The notes beneath the pieces were generated by a model. That model saw only the letters and a list, made by a program, of their open reading frames with translations, had not been told where the DNA came from and ran no database searches. A stretch of 19,695 bases of DNA from S143-63 sp964425855 (GTDB lineage: Archaea > Thermoproteota > Thermoprotei_A > Sulfolobales > Acidilobaceae): assembly GCA_964425855.1 (NCBI GenBank), contig CAYROE010000018.1:1-19695 (forward strand), written 5' to 3'. Of the stretch, positions 1-7,196 are shown one piece after another (position 1 is the first letter of the stretch; every line of letters starts with the position of its first letter). Position numbers and translations under genes: made by a program.

Positions 1-142
1 TCATTGCTATAGCCGAGAGTGTTAGGCCTTTGTCTTTTATGACGTCTCCTAGCTTGAATAATGATAGGCAGATATAGATGCTTGCAAATGCTCCTAAATA
101 CGCGATTATTGCTGAGAGTAAAATGAATGTTTGAGAGTCCAT
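1..142 (-). CDS. Small membrane protein, 3' end cut by the window edge
   Basis: The reading frame opens with ATG at 142 and stays open to the window edge, giving 47 residues that start MDSQTFILLSAIIAYLGAF. The first 27 or so residues are one hydrophobic segment, followed by a short polar stretch with Lys and Asp (KLGDVIKDKG) and the start of a second hydrophobic stretch, so this is probably a small multi-span membrane protein. It lies 45 bp downstream of the broken DUF4405-like gene on the same strand and is probably the distal gene of the operon that begins at 1671. I do not recognise a family. The C-terminus lies outside the window, so its function and whether it is intact cannot be judged. 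Confidence 0.55.
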   Translation of the reverse strand, partial: MDSQTFILLSAIIAYLGAFASIYICLSLFKLGDVIKDKGLTLSAIAM

Positions 143-187
143 TTATTTTCCCCGCGCCAAAGATTTTTTGATAATATATCATGGTTT

Positions 188-475
188 TTAGCCAATCTTC
201 TTTCTTCTTTTGAGCCTTAGCAGTCCCAGATGATATAGTATGCCTCTATAGTTAGTATACGCATGTATTATTGCGGCTCCAGCAGCTATGAAGCTTGCAT
301 AGATATGAATGTCTTCTCAAGTCTCCTTTGGTATGCCTAGTGCTATGGCGTCTCCGCTCCCAGGCCCTGAGGGAGCTGTTTCTAGCATCATGCCTGATAT
401 AAGTATTATGAGTCCCAGTGCTACGAACACTATGACTGTTGCTCTTCTCGCCTCAAGTATGACGTTTCTTCCCAT
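188..475 (-). pseudogene. DUF4405-like small heme-binding-type membrane protein with an in-frame TGA
   Basis: A strong Shine-Dalgarno (GGAGGTGAG) precedes ATG at 475. The frame encodes MGRNVILEARRATVIVFVAL and a membrane segment, reaches TGA at 317-319 (codon 53 of 96), then continues sensibly as EDIHIYASFIAAGAAIIHAY to a TAA at 188-190. The downstream half has the layout seen in DUF4405-type membrane proteins: a Trp-x-x-Ile-His start, two His residues 14 apart in one helix (DIH...IH), then an aromatic/Asn tail and a basic end (RLKRRKK). The TGA sits exactly where such proteins usually have Trp before the DIH, so a TGG to TGA change is the simplest reading. Other genes here use TGA as a normal stop, so recoding is unlikely. 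A heme-binding membrane role is inference from the His spacing. Confidence 0.6.
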
Positions 476-492
476 TATCGCTCACCTCCTCG

Positions 493-884
493 TTATGACG
501 ACTTTACGTAATGCTCTCCGGTAGATTCTATTGTGATTTCCTCGAGTTTGTAACCCCATTTTCCACGTTGGCTGTATACTGCTGTTACCTGGTCGCCTGG
601 TTTAATCAGTTCAAGTAGGTCTTGGACTCTATCTCTGTGCCGTTTGGTGTTATCCACGTGCCTAATACTTTGATCTCGACGCCGTTTACTACTATTATTG
701 ATTCATTGTTGTCGACTTCTTCTACTGTTCCCTGTAGAGAGTAAGTTGTTTCTGATCCTTCGCTGGATGAGCTTGTATCTAGGTTCCATATGTAGCTTAA
801 TATATTATCTGCGTAGAGCGGGAATGTGGCGACTAGTACTCCTATTATTATGGAGATTGCTAGGCCGAGTTTGTAACTCATCAT
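493..884 (-). pseudogene. Exported small beta-rich (OB-like) protein, frameshifted
   Basis: ATG at 884 starts MMSYKLGLAISIIIGVLVAT, a signal peptide or membrane anchor, followed by a Ser-rich linker and a beta-rich stretch (YSLQGTVEEVDNNESIIVV). That frame stops at 606, just after TWITPNGTE. Another frame then continues without a break as DRVQDLLELIKPGDQVTAVY and KWGYKLEEITIESTGEHY to TAA at 493-495. The span is 392 nt, not a multiple of three, which fits one missing nucleotide between about 615 and 645. Restored, it would be about 130 residues: a signal anchor plus a small extracytoplasmic beta domain of the kind that tunes a value near a membrane complex. The family is not recognised. It lies between a DUF2202 gene and a DUF4405-like gene, both also damaged. 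Confidence 0.6.
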
Positions 885-950
885 TGCTCACCAACAACTA
901 AACAATTTTAATTATATTAATAATAAAAACCATATGCTAATGGGGGGAGA

Positions 951-1671
951 TTAGTCCTGGCCCCAGGCAGGTCCATGTGCATTTGCTGGGCCCATTACCA
1001 CACTAGAGATTGTTGCTTCGTATTGTTCCGGTATTAGTAGCTGTGGCTGGTATGGTTCTCCTGTTATCCGTTCGTATTCGTTTGAAAACGCCTTCAAGTG
1101 GTGGGCGCTTCCGTTGACTAGGTTGCTGAATACCTGTATTATGTCTGGATTCTCGGTTGCGTTTATCAAGTTGTTTATGTCAATTATGTCTTTTTCCTCT
1201 ATTAGAGCTCCTATTAGTATTGCGTCGGTTAGGCTCTGGCTTCCTTGCTCGATTAGCTGGCTGTATAGTTCCTGTAGTGTCTCGTTCGTGAATACTCCTA
1301 CTTCGTCTATTACGGGATCTGTTAGATTATACTTCTCGATTAGTGTTAGTACAGCGTCCATGTGGTTTTGTTCGCTTCTAGCTATGTTTTGGAATATTTG
1401 GAGTCCGTACATGTCGTAGAGTGTTAGATATACGTCTCTGGCTAGTTTCTCTTCTTCTCTCATGAAGAGAATGCTATCTATTTCTTGTTGTGATAGTGTA
1501 TAGTTTACTGTTGTATCAGTGGTTGTAGTCTGATTCTGTTATGGTTTCGGTAATTGTATCGGTTTCGTTTGTGTCAGTGGTTGTTACCGTGTCTAGGTAG
1601 CTTTGGTTTAGCGCAAAGGCTCCCGCCACTACTGATACGATTATTATTCCGAGTATGATCTCGTACTTCAT
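951..1671 (-). pseudogene. DUF2202 ferritin-like exported protein, frameshifted near the N-terminus
   Basis: ATG at 1671, with Shine-Dalgarno GGTGAT upstream, starts MKYEIILGIIIVSVVAGAFA, a clear signal peptide, and a Thr-rich linker. That frame ends at a TGA shortly after 1530. A second frame takes over with QNQTTTTDTTVNYTLSQQEI and continues through the ferritin-like DUF2202 domain: EEEKLARDVYLTLYDMYG, then SEQNHMDAV, then the second helical pair with AHHLKAF. The carboxylate/His pattern (EEK...ExxH-like SEQNH) is characteristic of the family, which is predicted to be a metal-binding four-helix bundle of unknown reaction. The span is 721 nt, consistent with one extra nucleotide around 1530-1540. 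An internal ATG at 1463 could give an untethered domain, but it would lack the signal peptide and the first part of the helix. Confidence 0.7.
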
Positions 1672-1723
1672 TTCATATCACCTATCTTTCTTTTTGGGTT
1701 CTGTTTAGGATTGTTGTTGGTAG

Positions 1724-1731
1724 CTTTAAAA
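1724..1731 (-). promoter_or_regulatory. TATA box for the DUF2202 operon
   Basis: On the minus strand ATTTTAAAGC lies about 53 bp upstream of the ATG at 1671, placing the start of transcription near 1698 and leaving a short leader that carries the GGTGAT ribosome site. It is the only good TATA match in the 150-bp gap before 1822 and would drive the leftward operon 1671 to 1. Confidence 0.4.
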
Positions 1732-1821
1732 TCGCGGACTCACAATTTGTGAAGCTTCAGGAGTTTAACGCGTTGTCGGGATTAGCGGGATCTCTTAAAA
1801 TAAAATGATGATAATGGAGTT

Positions 1822-2322
1822 TTAGTCGCCTGCTAAACCCTGATGTAGTAGAACAAGTACAAGTAGAATTATTGCGAGTATTCTTTGTGAATGGATTAGT
1901 CTCATTGCAAGTTTTATTTTCCTCCATTTTGCATATCTCATTATCAAGCCTGAAATTGTTAGGAATATTATGAGAGCGACCATAACATATTCGAGTGTTG
2001 TAGCATATTGTATGTTTAGATACCCGTGAATAAACGCGGCTGTTGCTGCAATTGGGTTTCCTATGCTATGTATATCGAGAGCGTATTTGTAGAGTTTTAG
2101 TGGGAGCGATATTCCTAGATATTGTCTAGCGTATTTTGGTATGACATAGATTAATGTGGCAAATAAGCCGCCGTAGAAGCCTATTGATCCGAGTGTCTCT
2201 TCTCCTTCGTTTTCCTCATATTCTCCGTTGTATTCATCGTCTGCTTTTGTATTTATTGATAGAGTGAGTATCGTAATTATGAGCATTATAATTACTATTA
2301 GTGCTATTTGCTGCATTCTCAT
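1822..2322 (-). CDS. Four-helix membrane protein with bis-histidine motif (cytochrome b561/DUF4405-like)
   Basis: 166 residues starting MRMQQIALIVIIMLIITILT, a signal peptide or first membrane helix, followed by an acidic external stretch (EYNGEYEENEGEE). Three further hydrophobic segments follow. One carries LDIHSIGNPIAATAAFIH, with two His 14 residues apart; the last carries IHSQRILAIILLVLVLLHQG, with two more His. Paired His on adjacent helices is how di-heme b-type membrane cytochromes hold heme, so a small electron-transfer cytochrome or ferric-reductase-like subunit is plausible but unproven. The DIH-14-H pattern matches that of the broken gene at 188-475, suggesting related modules in the same cluster. 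It precedes the damaged operon by 150 bp and follows 2362-2967 by 39 bp. A GGATGAT ribosome site precedes the ATG. Confidence 0.7.
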   Translation of the reverse strand: MRMQQIALIVIIMLIITILTLSINTKADDEYNGEYEENEGEETLGSIGFYGGLFATLIYVIPKYARQYLGISLPLKLYKYALDIHSIGNPIAATAAFIHGYLNIQYATTLEYVMVALIIFLTISGLIMRYAKWRKIKLAMRLIHSQRILAIILLVLVLLHQGLAGD

Positions 2323-2361
2323 AATGTATCATCCTGCGAGGAAACACCCATTTCTAGGTAT

Positions 2362-2967
2362 TTATAGTTCACGTATTTTGTTTATTTTTACCATTATTCC
2401 TTCAAGTGTAGTAGCTTTTCCTGACTTACATATTGTGTATTCGATTTTTCCTTCCTTCACATATATTCTAACTGTCAGGTAGGGCTCTTTCACCTCTACG
2501 GCATCTTCAGCATCAATATATTCTACCTTGTATCCAGCGAACTTCAACGTTCGATATATCACGTCTATAGTGATATCCCCAGTTTTCTTTCCGCTAGTCT
2601 TATCCTGTAGCTTCTTTAGTTCTTTTCTCGCATATTCTACTACTTCCGGACATGTATCATTGTATTCCTCTATTAGTTTTGCCAGTATTTTTTCTAGAAC
2701 CCATAGGATGTTTGATCTCTCGGCATATTCTACGAGTTCTCGCCAGTCATTGCTCTCAAAGTACCTTATTAGGTTTCTGGGGTCACCACCGTATACCGTG
2801 AACCTGTATTTGTCTTCCGCCCTTCCTAGCTGTTTTCTTAACTCGCTCATTGCGGATGCTGGAATTTTTTCTAACGCCTCAGCAAGTATCTTGTTCGCAA
2901 TGTTTCTAATGAAATCTTTTTTTACGTAGCACTCCTCTACTCCGTTTGTTTGTTGAACCACTGTCAC
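2362..2967 (-). CDS. Unrecognised 201-residue protein, two-part alpha then alpha/beta layout
   Basis: The frame begins MTVVQQTNGVEECYVKKDFI and is uninterrupted. The N-terminal 130 residues look largely helical and charged (AEALEKIPASAMSELRKQLG, EYAERSNILWVLEKILAKLI). After a Lys-rich linker (KTSGKKTGD) the last 75 residues look alpha/beta (IDVIYRTLKFAGYKVEYI, YLTVRIYVKEGKIEY). No signal peptide or membrane segment is visible, so it is likely cytosolic. I see no catalytic motif and do not recognise the family. It sits 39 bp upstream of the bis-His membrane protein and 77 bp downstream of the TRAM gene, all on the minus strand, but nothing ties their functions together. Confidence 0.65.
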   Translation of the reverse strand: MTVVQQTNGVEECYVKKDFIRNIANKILAEALEKIPASAMSELRKQLGRAEDKYRFTVYGGDPRNLIRYFESNDWRELVEYAERSNILWVLEKILAKLIEEYNDTCPEVVEYARKELKKLQDKTSGKKTGDITIDVIYRTLKFAGYKVEYIDAEDAVEVKEPYLTVRIYVKEGKIEYTICKSGKATTLEGIMVKINKIREL

Positions 2968-3044
2968 CTTGATAACACCATTTTGTCTATTTTTGGTCGG
3001 ATCAAGCTCTAAAAGTCTATTTTATGAACGATCGTGTTTCCTAT

Positions 3045-3335
3045 CTATTCTACTTTTTCGGCGTAAAGTGTTCTTCCATGAACCTCTATTATCCGTGCTG
3101 CGACTTCCTGTCCTGGCTCAAAGTGCGAGTCTATTAACACGACCGTATAGCCTTGATATACTCCTATTGGGTTTCCATCGTCGTCGACACCAGTTATTCT
3201 TATTTTTACAATGTCCCCCACTCGCATGTGTCTTCTTCCCATGTTTTCTTTCGGTTTACGGAAGGATGGATAAACGCTTAGTCTATTCATATCTGTTCGG
3301 TAAACATCGCTTCTTTTTCTTTTTCTTGCACGCAC
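3045..3335 (-). CDS. TRAM-domain small RNA-binding protein
   Basis: About 96 residues: a very basic N-terminal tail (RARKRKRSDVYR), a linker, and a C-terminal TRAM domain over roughly residues 38-96 (RVGDIVKIRITGVDDDGNPI, then GYTVVLIDSHFEPGQEVAAR). The pattern of G-D-x-V, D-D-G-x-P-I-G and a final K-V is typical of archaeal stand-alone TRAM proteins, which bind RNA and may act as RNA chaperones. GTG at 3335 is chosen because GGGGAT (3343-3348 on this strand) sits 7 nt before it. TTG at 3338 and ATG at 3290 are alternatives. The Arg/Lys tail is consistent with nucleic-acid binding. It is divergently transcribed from the glycosyltransferase gene. Confidence 0.8.
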   Translation of the reverse strand: MRARKRKRSDVYRTDMNRLSVYPSFRKPKENMGRRHMRVGDIVKIRITGVDDDGNPIGVYQGYTVVLIDSHFEPGQEVAARIIEVHGRTLYAEKVE

Positions 3336-3380
3336 CAAACCTATCCCCGCTGCGCAATTACTGGAGTGGTTGTTTCACGA

Positions 3381-3388
3381 CTTATATG
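3381..3388 (-). promoter_or_regulatory. TATA box for the TRAM gene
   Basis: The minus-strand sequence CATATAAG lies about 46 bp upstream of the GTG at 3335. Transcription would begin near 3357, leaving a short leader that contains the GGGGAT ribosome site. Confidence 0.45.
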
Positions 3389-3439
3389 TTGTTGTATGCT
3401 CTATTAGAATAATTGAAGGCACTGTGGGCGTTGAAACAC

Positions 3440-3446
3440 TTTATAG
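3440..3446 (+). promoter_or_regulatory. TATA box for the glycosyltransferase/nitrilase pair
   Basis: CTTTATAG ends 26 bp before the GTG at 3473, so transcription should begin within a few bases of the start codon, giving a nearly leaderless mRNA, as is common for first genes of crenarchaeal operons. Confidence 0.5.
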
Positions 3447-3472
3447 TAGTTGGCCTTGCATGGTAATGAATA

Positions 3473-4669
3473 GTGAATAGAGGAGTGCTGGGTGTCTTGG
3501 AGACCCGCTTAATAGTGGTATTAGCAGTAGCTGGCTTGATCTTAGCTGTTATTGCTGGGGCTTTTCAAGCATATAGGGCTTATGAGCTGGCTACGGGGTA
3601 TGTTACTCATGGAAGAAGTTATGTAAGTGATGAGATATACTATGTTGATGTTGCTAGAAGATATCTCGTCGAGATATTTCACGTTAACATTAACTATTAT
3701 GAGATGAGTGGAAAGACCAGAGACGACTATTTTAACCTCGAACATCCTCCCCTCGGTAAGTACATAATAGCATTATCAATGGTTATTTGCGGAGATCGTC
3801 CTCTTTGTTGGAGGCTTCCTGGCATAATAGAAGCTGGAATAATCCCTGTACTTCTTTATCTTGCGTTTCTTAGGTTTATCGGTAAGCATGATTTCTCTAC
3901 TAGATATATTGTTGCTGGTGTAATAGCTGCGATCTCTGCAGGTAGTGATCGGATAATTTATCGTGATGCAAGTGTTGCATTGCTTGATATACACTTGGCG
4001 TTTTTCACTGCGTTGACAGTATTCTTTTTAGCGAGAGATCGCTTAATACCGGCTAGTATTTCGTCAGCGCTTGCATTTATGGTCAAGATGAGTGGGTTAG
4101 CAGCTATAGGCGGTGTCCTCTTTTATGTGTTTATACGTGGTGTTTCTCAAAGAAAGTATCTTGACGTAATAAATCAATGGATCTCCGTTATATTCATTGT
4201 TATAGCTGTTTCGCTATTCCTTTATCTTCCTCTCATCAACTATTTTGGGCCCAGTGAAATTGTAAAAGAAACGCTTGCCGCCCTCAGATGGCATACTTCC
4301 TCGAGACCAGAAGGTCCTCCTACTTCTACCCCTATAGGCTGGGTCTTTAACTCGAATCCGTTCTTTTTCTCTTTTTCACTTGTTAATGCAGCCGCTGCCA
4401 CTACAACTATTATAGAATTATTTGGAGTAATAGCCGCCGGTATTAGTGTTATACTCGCAATGATTAGTGCTATATGGAAGAAACGGTTCGTCAATGCCCC
4501 TGGCGGGCATACATTGTTGCTTGTGTTTGCAATGTATGGTGTGATCTGGGTGTTGGGTAACCATACGTTTTACAGTTTCTATGCTGTTCAGCTTGCTCCC
4601 TTGTCTGCGATGGCTTTGGCAGAGTTCTTCTTGCTTTCTTCTCGTTTTATGGGTGGTGAATTTGGCTGA
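3473..4669 (+). CDS. GT39/PMT-like polytopic membrane glycosyltransferase
   Basis: 398 residues with about nine or ten hydrophobic segments and an N-terminal anchor (LIVVLAVAGLILAVIAGAF). Two features identify the protein O-mannosyltransferase-like (GT-C fold) group: the Asp-Glu pair in the first external loop (SDEIYYVDVARRY, residues 52-64) and EHPPLGKYIIALSM near residue 90, the conserved (E/N)HPP-G-K block. Such enzymes use a polyprenyl-phosphate sugar donor to glycosylate proteins or lipids outside the membrane. Acceptor and sugar cannot be inferred. GTG at 3473 is used because the promoter leaves little room upstream. Its stop codon overlaps the start of the nitrilase gene by 8 bp, implying translational coupling. 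Confidence 0.75.
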   Translation: MNRGVLGVLETRLIVVLAVAGLILAVIAGAFQAYRAYELATGYVTHGRSYVSDEIYYVDVARRYLVEIFHVNINYYEMSGKTRDDYFNLEHPPLGKYIIALSMVICGDRPLCWRLPGIIEAGIIPVLLYLAFLRFIGKHDFSTRYIVAGVIAAISAGSDRIIYRDASVALLDIHLAFFTALTVFFLARDRLIPASISSALAFMVKMSGLAAIGGVLFYVFIRGVSQRKYLDVINQWISVIFIVIAVSLFLYLPLINYFGPSEIVKETLAALRWHTSSRPEGPPTSTPIGWVFNSNPFFFSFSLVNAAAATTTIIELFGVIAAGISVILAMISAIWKKRFVNAPGGHTLLLVFAMYGVIWVLGNHTFYSFYAVQLAPLSAMALAEFFLLSSRFMGGEFG

Positions 4670-5468
4670 TGGTTTAACTATAGGTATTGTACAAGTAGGC
4701 CGTAGGGGCGCGTCTTGGAGAGACTCGCTGGATATTGTGTTTTCCTTATTAGATAGTGTTAGGGATCTCTCTAATGTTGACGTATTGTTTTTTCCTGAAA
4801 ACTGGTTGTCTAGAAAACCTATATTCTTAGAAGACTATTATTATGTGGGAGATATGCTTTCTAGGTATGCTCCGATAGTATTCGTTGGTTTGTCATATGT
4901 GTGGGTCGAGAGAGACGTTCTTAGCCTCGGCATAGCTTCTGTAGAGGGTAAACACCGTGTTGTCTGCGAGAAGGTTTTTCCCTCAAAAACCGTAGGCGAG
5001 AGAGACCTTATTATTAGTGGGAGATATCGTCCTCCCATACAAATAGATGAGTTCTGGAAAGTTGGATGTGTTGCATGTGTTGACGTATTTTATCCTGAAA
5101 TTAGTAGATTACTTGTCATTGACGGAGCTAATATCATCTACAATCCAGCGTCGATACCCCTTGATAGAATAGATCTGTGGCACTCGGTGCTAAAGACTAG
5201 GGCCTCCGAAAACATTGTTTTTACAATTGGTGTTAATAGCGTTGGAAACGTTTATCCTGATGGAAGGTTAACCCCTGGGCAGAGCATCATAATATCACCA
5301 GGCTCGAAAAACGTAGAGGTTACTAGGTCTTCATCCACCGTATACATTACTAGCCTTAATAGATCCGAGATCTTGGAACAGAGGAAAAGATGGGCTTTCT
5401 ATGATGATCTTGTAGACAAACTATCTCATATCTATAAGGATCTTCGAGAAGCATTGATGAACGAATGA
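4662..5468 (+). CDS. Nitrilase-superfamily carbon-nitrogen hydrolase
   Basis: 268 residues from a TTG at 4662 (MADGLTIGIVQVGRRG), preceded by GGTGGTGA. The Glu-Lys-Cys triad of the superfamily is recognisable: Glu46 in FFPENW, Lys104 in CEKVFPSK, and Cys139 in CVDVFYPE (family form C-x-D-x-x-F-P-E). A later NPAS and the segment KTRASENIVFTIGVNSVG match the family's final core elements. These enzymes hydrolyse or transfer amides and nitriles; the substrate is unknown. It overlaps the upstream membrane glycosyltransferase by 8 bp, so the two are almost certainly co-expressed. In bacteria a nitrilase domain fused to membrane helices acylates lipoproteins, but here the partner is a GT39-like protein, so that analogy is only suggestive. 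Confidence 0.8.
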   Translation: MADGLTIGIVQVGRRGASWRDSLDIVFSLLDSVRDLSNVDVLFFPENWLSRKPIFLEDYYYVGDMLSRYAPIVFVGLSYVWVERDVLSLGIASVEGKHRVVCEKVFPSKTVGERDLIISGRYRPPIQIDEFWKVGCVACVDVFYPEISRLLVIDGANIIYNPASIPLDRIDLWHSVLKTRASENIVFTIGVNSVGNVYPDGRLTPGQSIIISPGSKNVEVTRSSSTVYITSLNRSEILEQRKRWAFYDDLVDKLSHIYKDLREALMNE

Positions 5469-5517
5469 AGTATAATTTCCCTTGTTTTAGACTCATATTC
5501 GTTAATGGTGACAAGGT

Positions 5518-6684
5518 ATGGATAAAGCCAAGCTACTAGATAAGATTAGTCCTGAGAGCCAAGGCCAGAAATCATTACTTGACGCCCTGCTAGATACAAG
5601 CAAAGAAATAGTCGGTGTCTTCGGACCTACCGGCACAGGAAAGAGCCTCTTATCAGTTATCACTGGTCTAAGCCTGGTTCAGGAAGGAAAATACGAGAGA
5701 CTCGTCATTAGCAAGCCTGTCGAATCACTGAGATCTCTCAACAATAGCCGATCCCGATATGATTTAGACGCTTATCGTAGGATTATAATTGATTATCTTA
5801 AGGACTTAGTCATATCTGTTGATCCTGAGAGTACCGGGATTATAGATGAATTCGTGTCCTTGGAGAAAATCATTATAGCCAGTCCATATCATATACGGGG
5901 ACGTTCATTCGACTCAGCATATGTTATGTTAGACGATGTCCAGAACCTGGATCCGGAAATAATTGTCGAGGCTATAACAAGACTAGGTCGTTCAAGTAAA
6001 CTAGTAATAGCAGGCGATCCTGTATTCCAAGCTAATAACCCACAGAACGGTGCTGTCTTAGCACGAAATATCCTTAAGGGCGAGGAGAGCGGCGCCGTAG
6101 TAGTTGATCTAGGACTCAACGACATAGTGAGGCCTGGTGCTCGGAGAGGAGTTAGACTACTAATAGAGCTACTTATGAGGAAAAGAACTCTGGACGATAT
6201 CGAGTCAAGGATAATTGACTCTTTCAGAATCCATGCACCTGACGCCGATATAATAACAGTTGTAAACTTAATTGATGCAAAGAAGACCTATGGGATCGAT
6301 CAAGAACATGTACCTGATGCTCTTGTAATTGTTAAGCCCGGCCATCTAGGCCGAACTATTGGGACTCAAGGTAAAAGAATAGAATCTGTCGAAGAAGATA
6401 CCGGGTTAAACCTTCGCGCTGTGGAGCTCTCGCTAGACTTTAAAGTATACTTTAGAGCTATACATCCTGTTTCTTGGATCCATAAGCATATTCTACGAAC
6501 AGACATAGCCGGTAGTGATATAGTCGTTGTCGTTAAGAAAGGAGAGCTAGGTCCAATGGTTGGCCAGAAAGGGTACTATGCTAAATTCATGGAGTACTTC
6601 TTTAGGAAAGTATTCAATTCGGGCTTGGTAATATACGAGTCTGAAGACGAGGTCAAGCCTGGAAAGAAGCGGAGAAAGAGGTAA
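5518..6684 (+). CDS. PhoH-like P-loop ATPase with C-terminal KH-type RNA-binding region
   Basis: 388 residues. Residues 1-235 form a PhoH-type helicase/ATPase core: an N-terminal SPESQGQKSLLDALLD substrate-recognition stretch, Walker A GPTGTGKS at 36-43, Walker B VMLDDVQNLDPE, and a motif III-like KLVIAGDPVFQ. Residues about 265-370 contain two KH-like modules with G-x-x-G loops (GHLGRTIGTQGKRI and LGPMVGQKGYYAK), followed by a very basic tail (KPGKKRRKR). This combination is the archaeal PhoH-KH architecture, predicted to be an RNA-remodelling ATPase. ATG at 5518 follows GGTGAC and is used as the start. It lies 49 bp after the nitrilase and may be co-transcribed or have its own promoter. Confidence 0.85.
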   Translation: MDKAKLLDKISPESQGQKSLLDALLDTSKEIVGVFGPTGTGKSLLSVITGLSLVQEGKYERLVISKPVESLRSLNNSRSRYDLDAYRRIIIDYLKDLVISVDPESTGIIDEFVSLEKIIIASPYHIRGRSFDSAYVMLDDVQNLDPEIIVEAITRLGRSSKLVIAGDPVFQANNPQNGAVLARNILKGEESGAVVVDLGLNDIVRPGARRGVRLLIELLMRKRTLDDIESRIIDSFRIHAPDADIITVVNLIDAKKTYGIDQEHVPDALVIVKPGHLGRTIGTQGKRIESVEEDTGLNLRAVELSLDFKVYFRAIHPVSWIHKHILRTDIAGSDIVVVVKKGELGPMVGQKGYYAKFMEYFFRKVFNSGLVIYESEDEVKPGKKRRKR

Positions 6685-6764
6685 CAATAGCAAGGTGCCA
6701 TATCCTACTGTGTTTACTTATTCTTTGTTGTTATTCTTGACGTTCTTTCCTATTGTTTTGTATC

Positions 6765-7103
6765 TTAGTCTTCTTCGAATACTTCGACGATTATCCTAGC
6801 TTTTACTTTATCCTTTGAGAATGGTGGCAAGTCGCTACCTAGATCGACAGCGAATACGACGTTATTGCCTAGATCATCGGTGAATCTGATCTCTGCGACG
6901 TATGTAGGTTTAGGTCCTCCTTCTTCTATTATCTTCATCATGGCTTCGTAGATCCTTGAGAAGGCCATCTGCATAGCTATGGGATTGCTGAGGTCTTCTG
7001 GTTTCAATGATATTGCAGCTATGTTTTTCATTACTCTTCCTATGCGTGCTTCTCCTAGGAACTCTTTCTTTATTCCTTCGTCCATTCTTGTTCTCCCAGT
7101 CAT
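6765..7103 (-). CDS. Unrecognised 112-residue protein
   Basis: The frame runs MTGRTRMDEGIKKEFLGEAR through a helical middle (MQMAFSRIYEAMMKIIEEGG) to a beta-rich C-terminus (YVAEIRFTDDLGNNVVFAVD, KVKARIIVEVFEED). It is likely cytosolic, with no membrane segment or metal motif. ATG at 7103 would be almost leaderless from a TATA-like CATAAGAG about 30 bp upstream. The second ATG at 7085 has GGGAG seven bases before it and is an equally good start. It is divergent from leuS and convergent with the PhoH-like gene. The 80-bp gap on the left is T-rich on the plus strand and probably terminates both transcripts. I do not recognise the family. Confidence 0.6.
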   Translation of the reverse strand: MTGRTRMDEGIKKEFLGEARIGRVMKNIAAISLKPEDLSNPIAMQMAFSRIYEAMMKIIEEGGPKPTYVAEIRFTDDLGNNVVFAVDLGSDLPPFSKDKVKARIIVEVFEED

Positions 7104-7196
7104 GAGCGTGGTGTTTTTACATTATTATTCTCTTATGAACTAATGAGTTGGCTGAGACTAATACTTATCACATGGTGATTTTACTCTACTTTCTGG

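Noticed and set aside
317..319. TGA read as selenocysteine or tryptophan
   Set aside because: No SECIS-like element was noticed, and TGA ends several intact genes here. A point mutation at a Trp codon explains it.
1805..1843. ATGATGA followed by CTGA as a box C/D RNA
   Set aside because: The spacing is too short, there are no C' and D' boxes or terminal stem, and the D box lies within the end of a coding gene.
2969..3412. 147-codon plus-strand open frame
   Set aside because: It is a mirror of the TRAM gene. It is Phe/Leu/Ser-rich with no ribosome site, while the minus-strand protein has a recognised domain.
4581..4661. N-terminal extension of the nitrilase
   Set aside because: It overlaps the end of the glycosyltransferase in another frame. 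The family starts at about TIGIVQ, and a ribosome site precedes the TTG at 4662.
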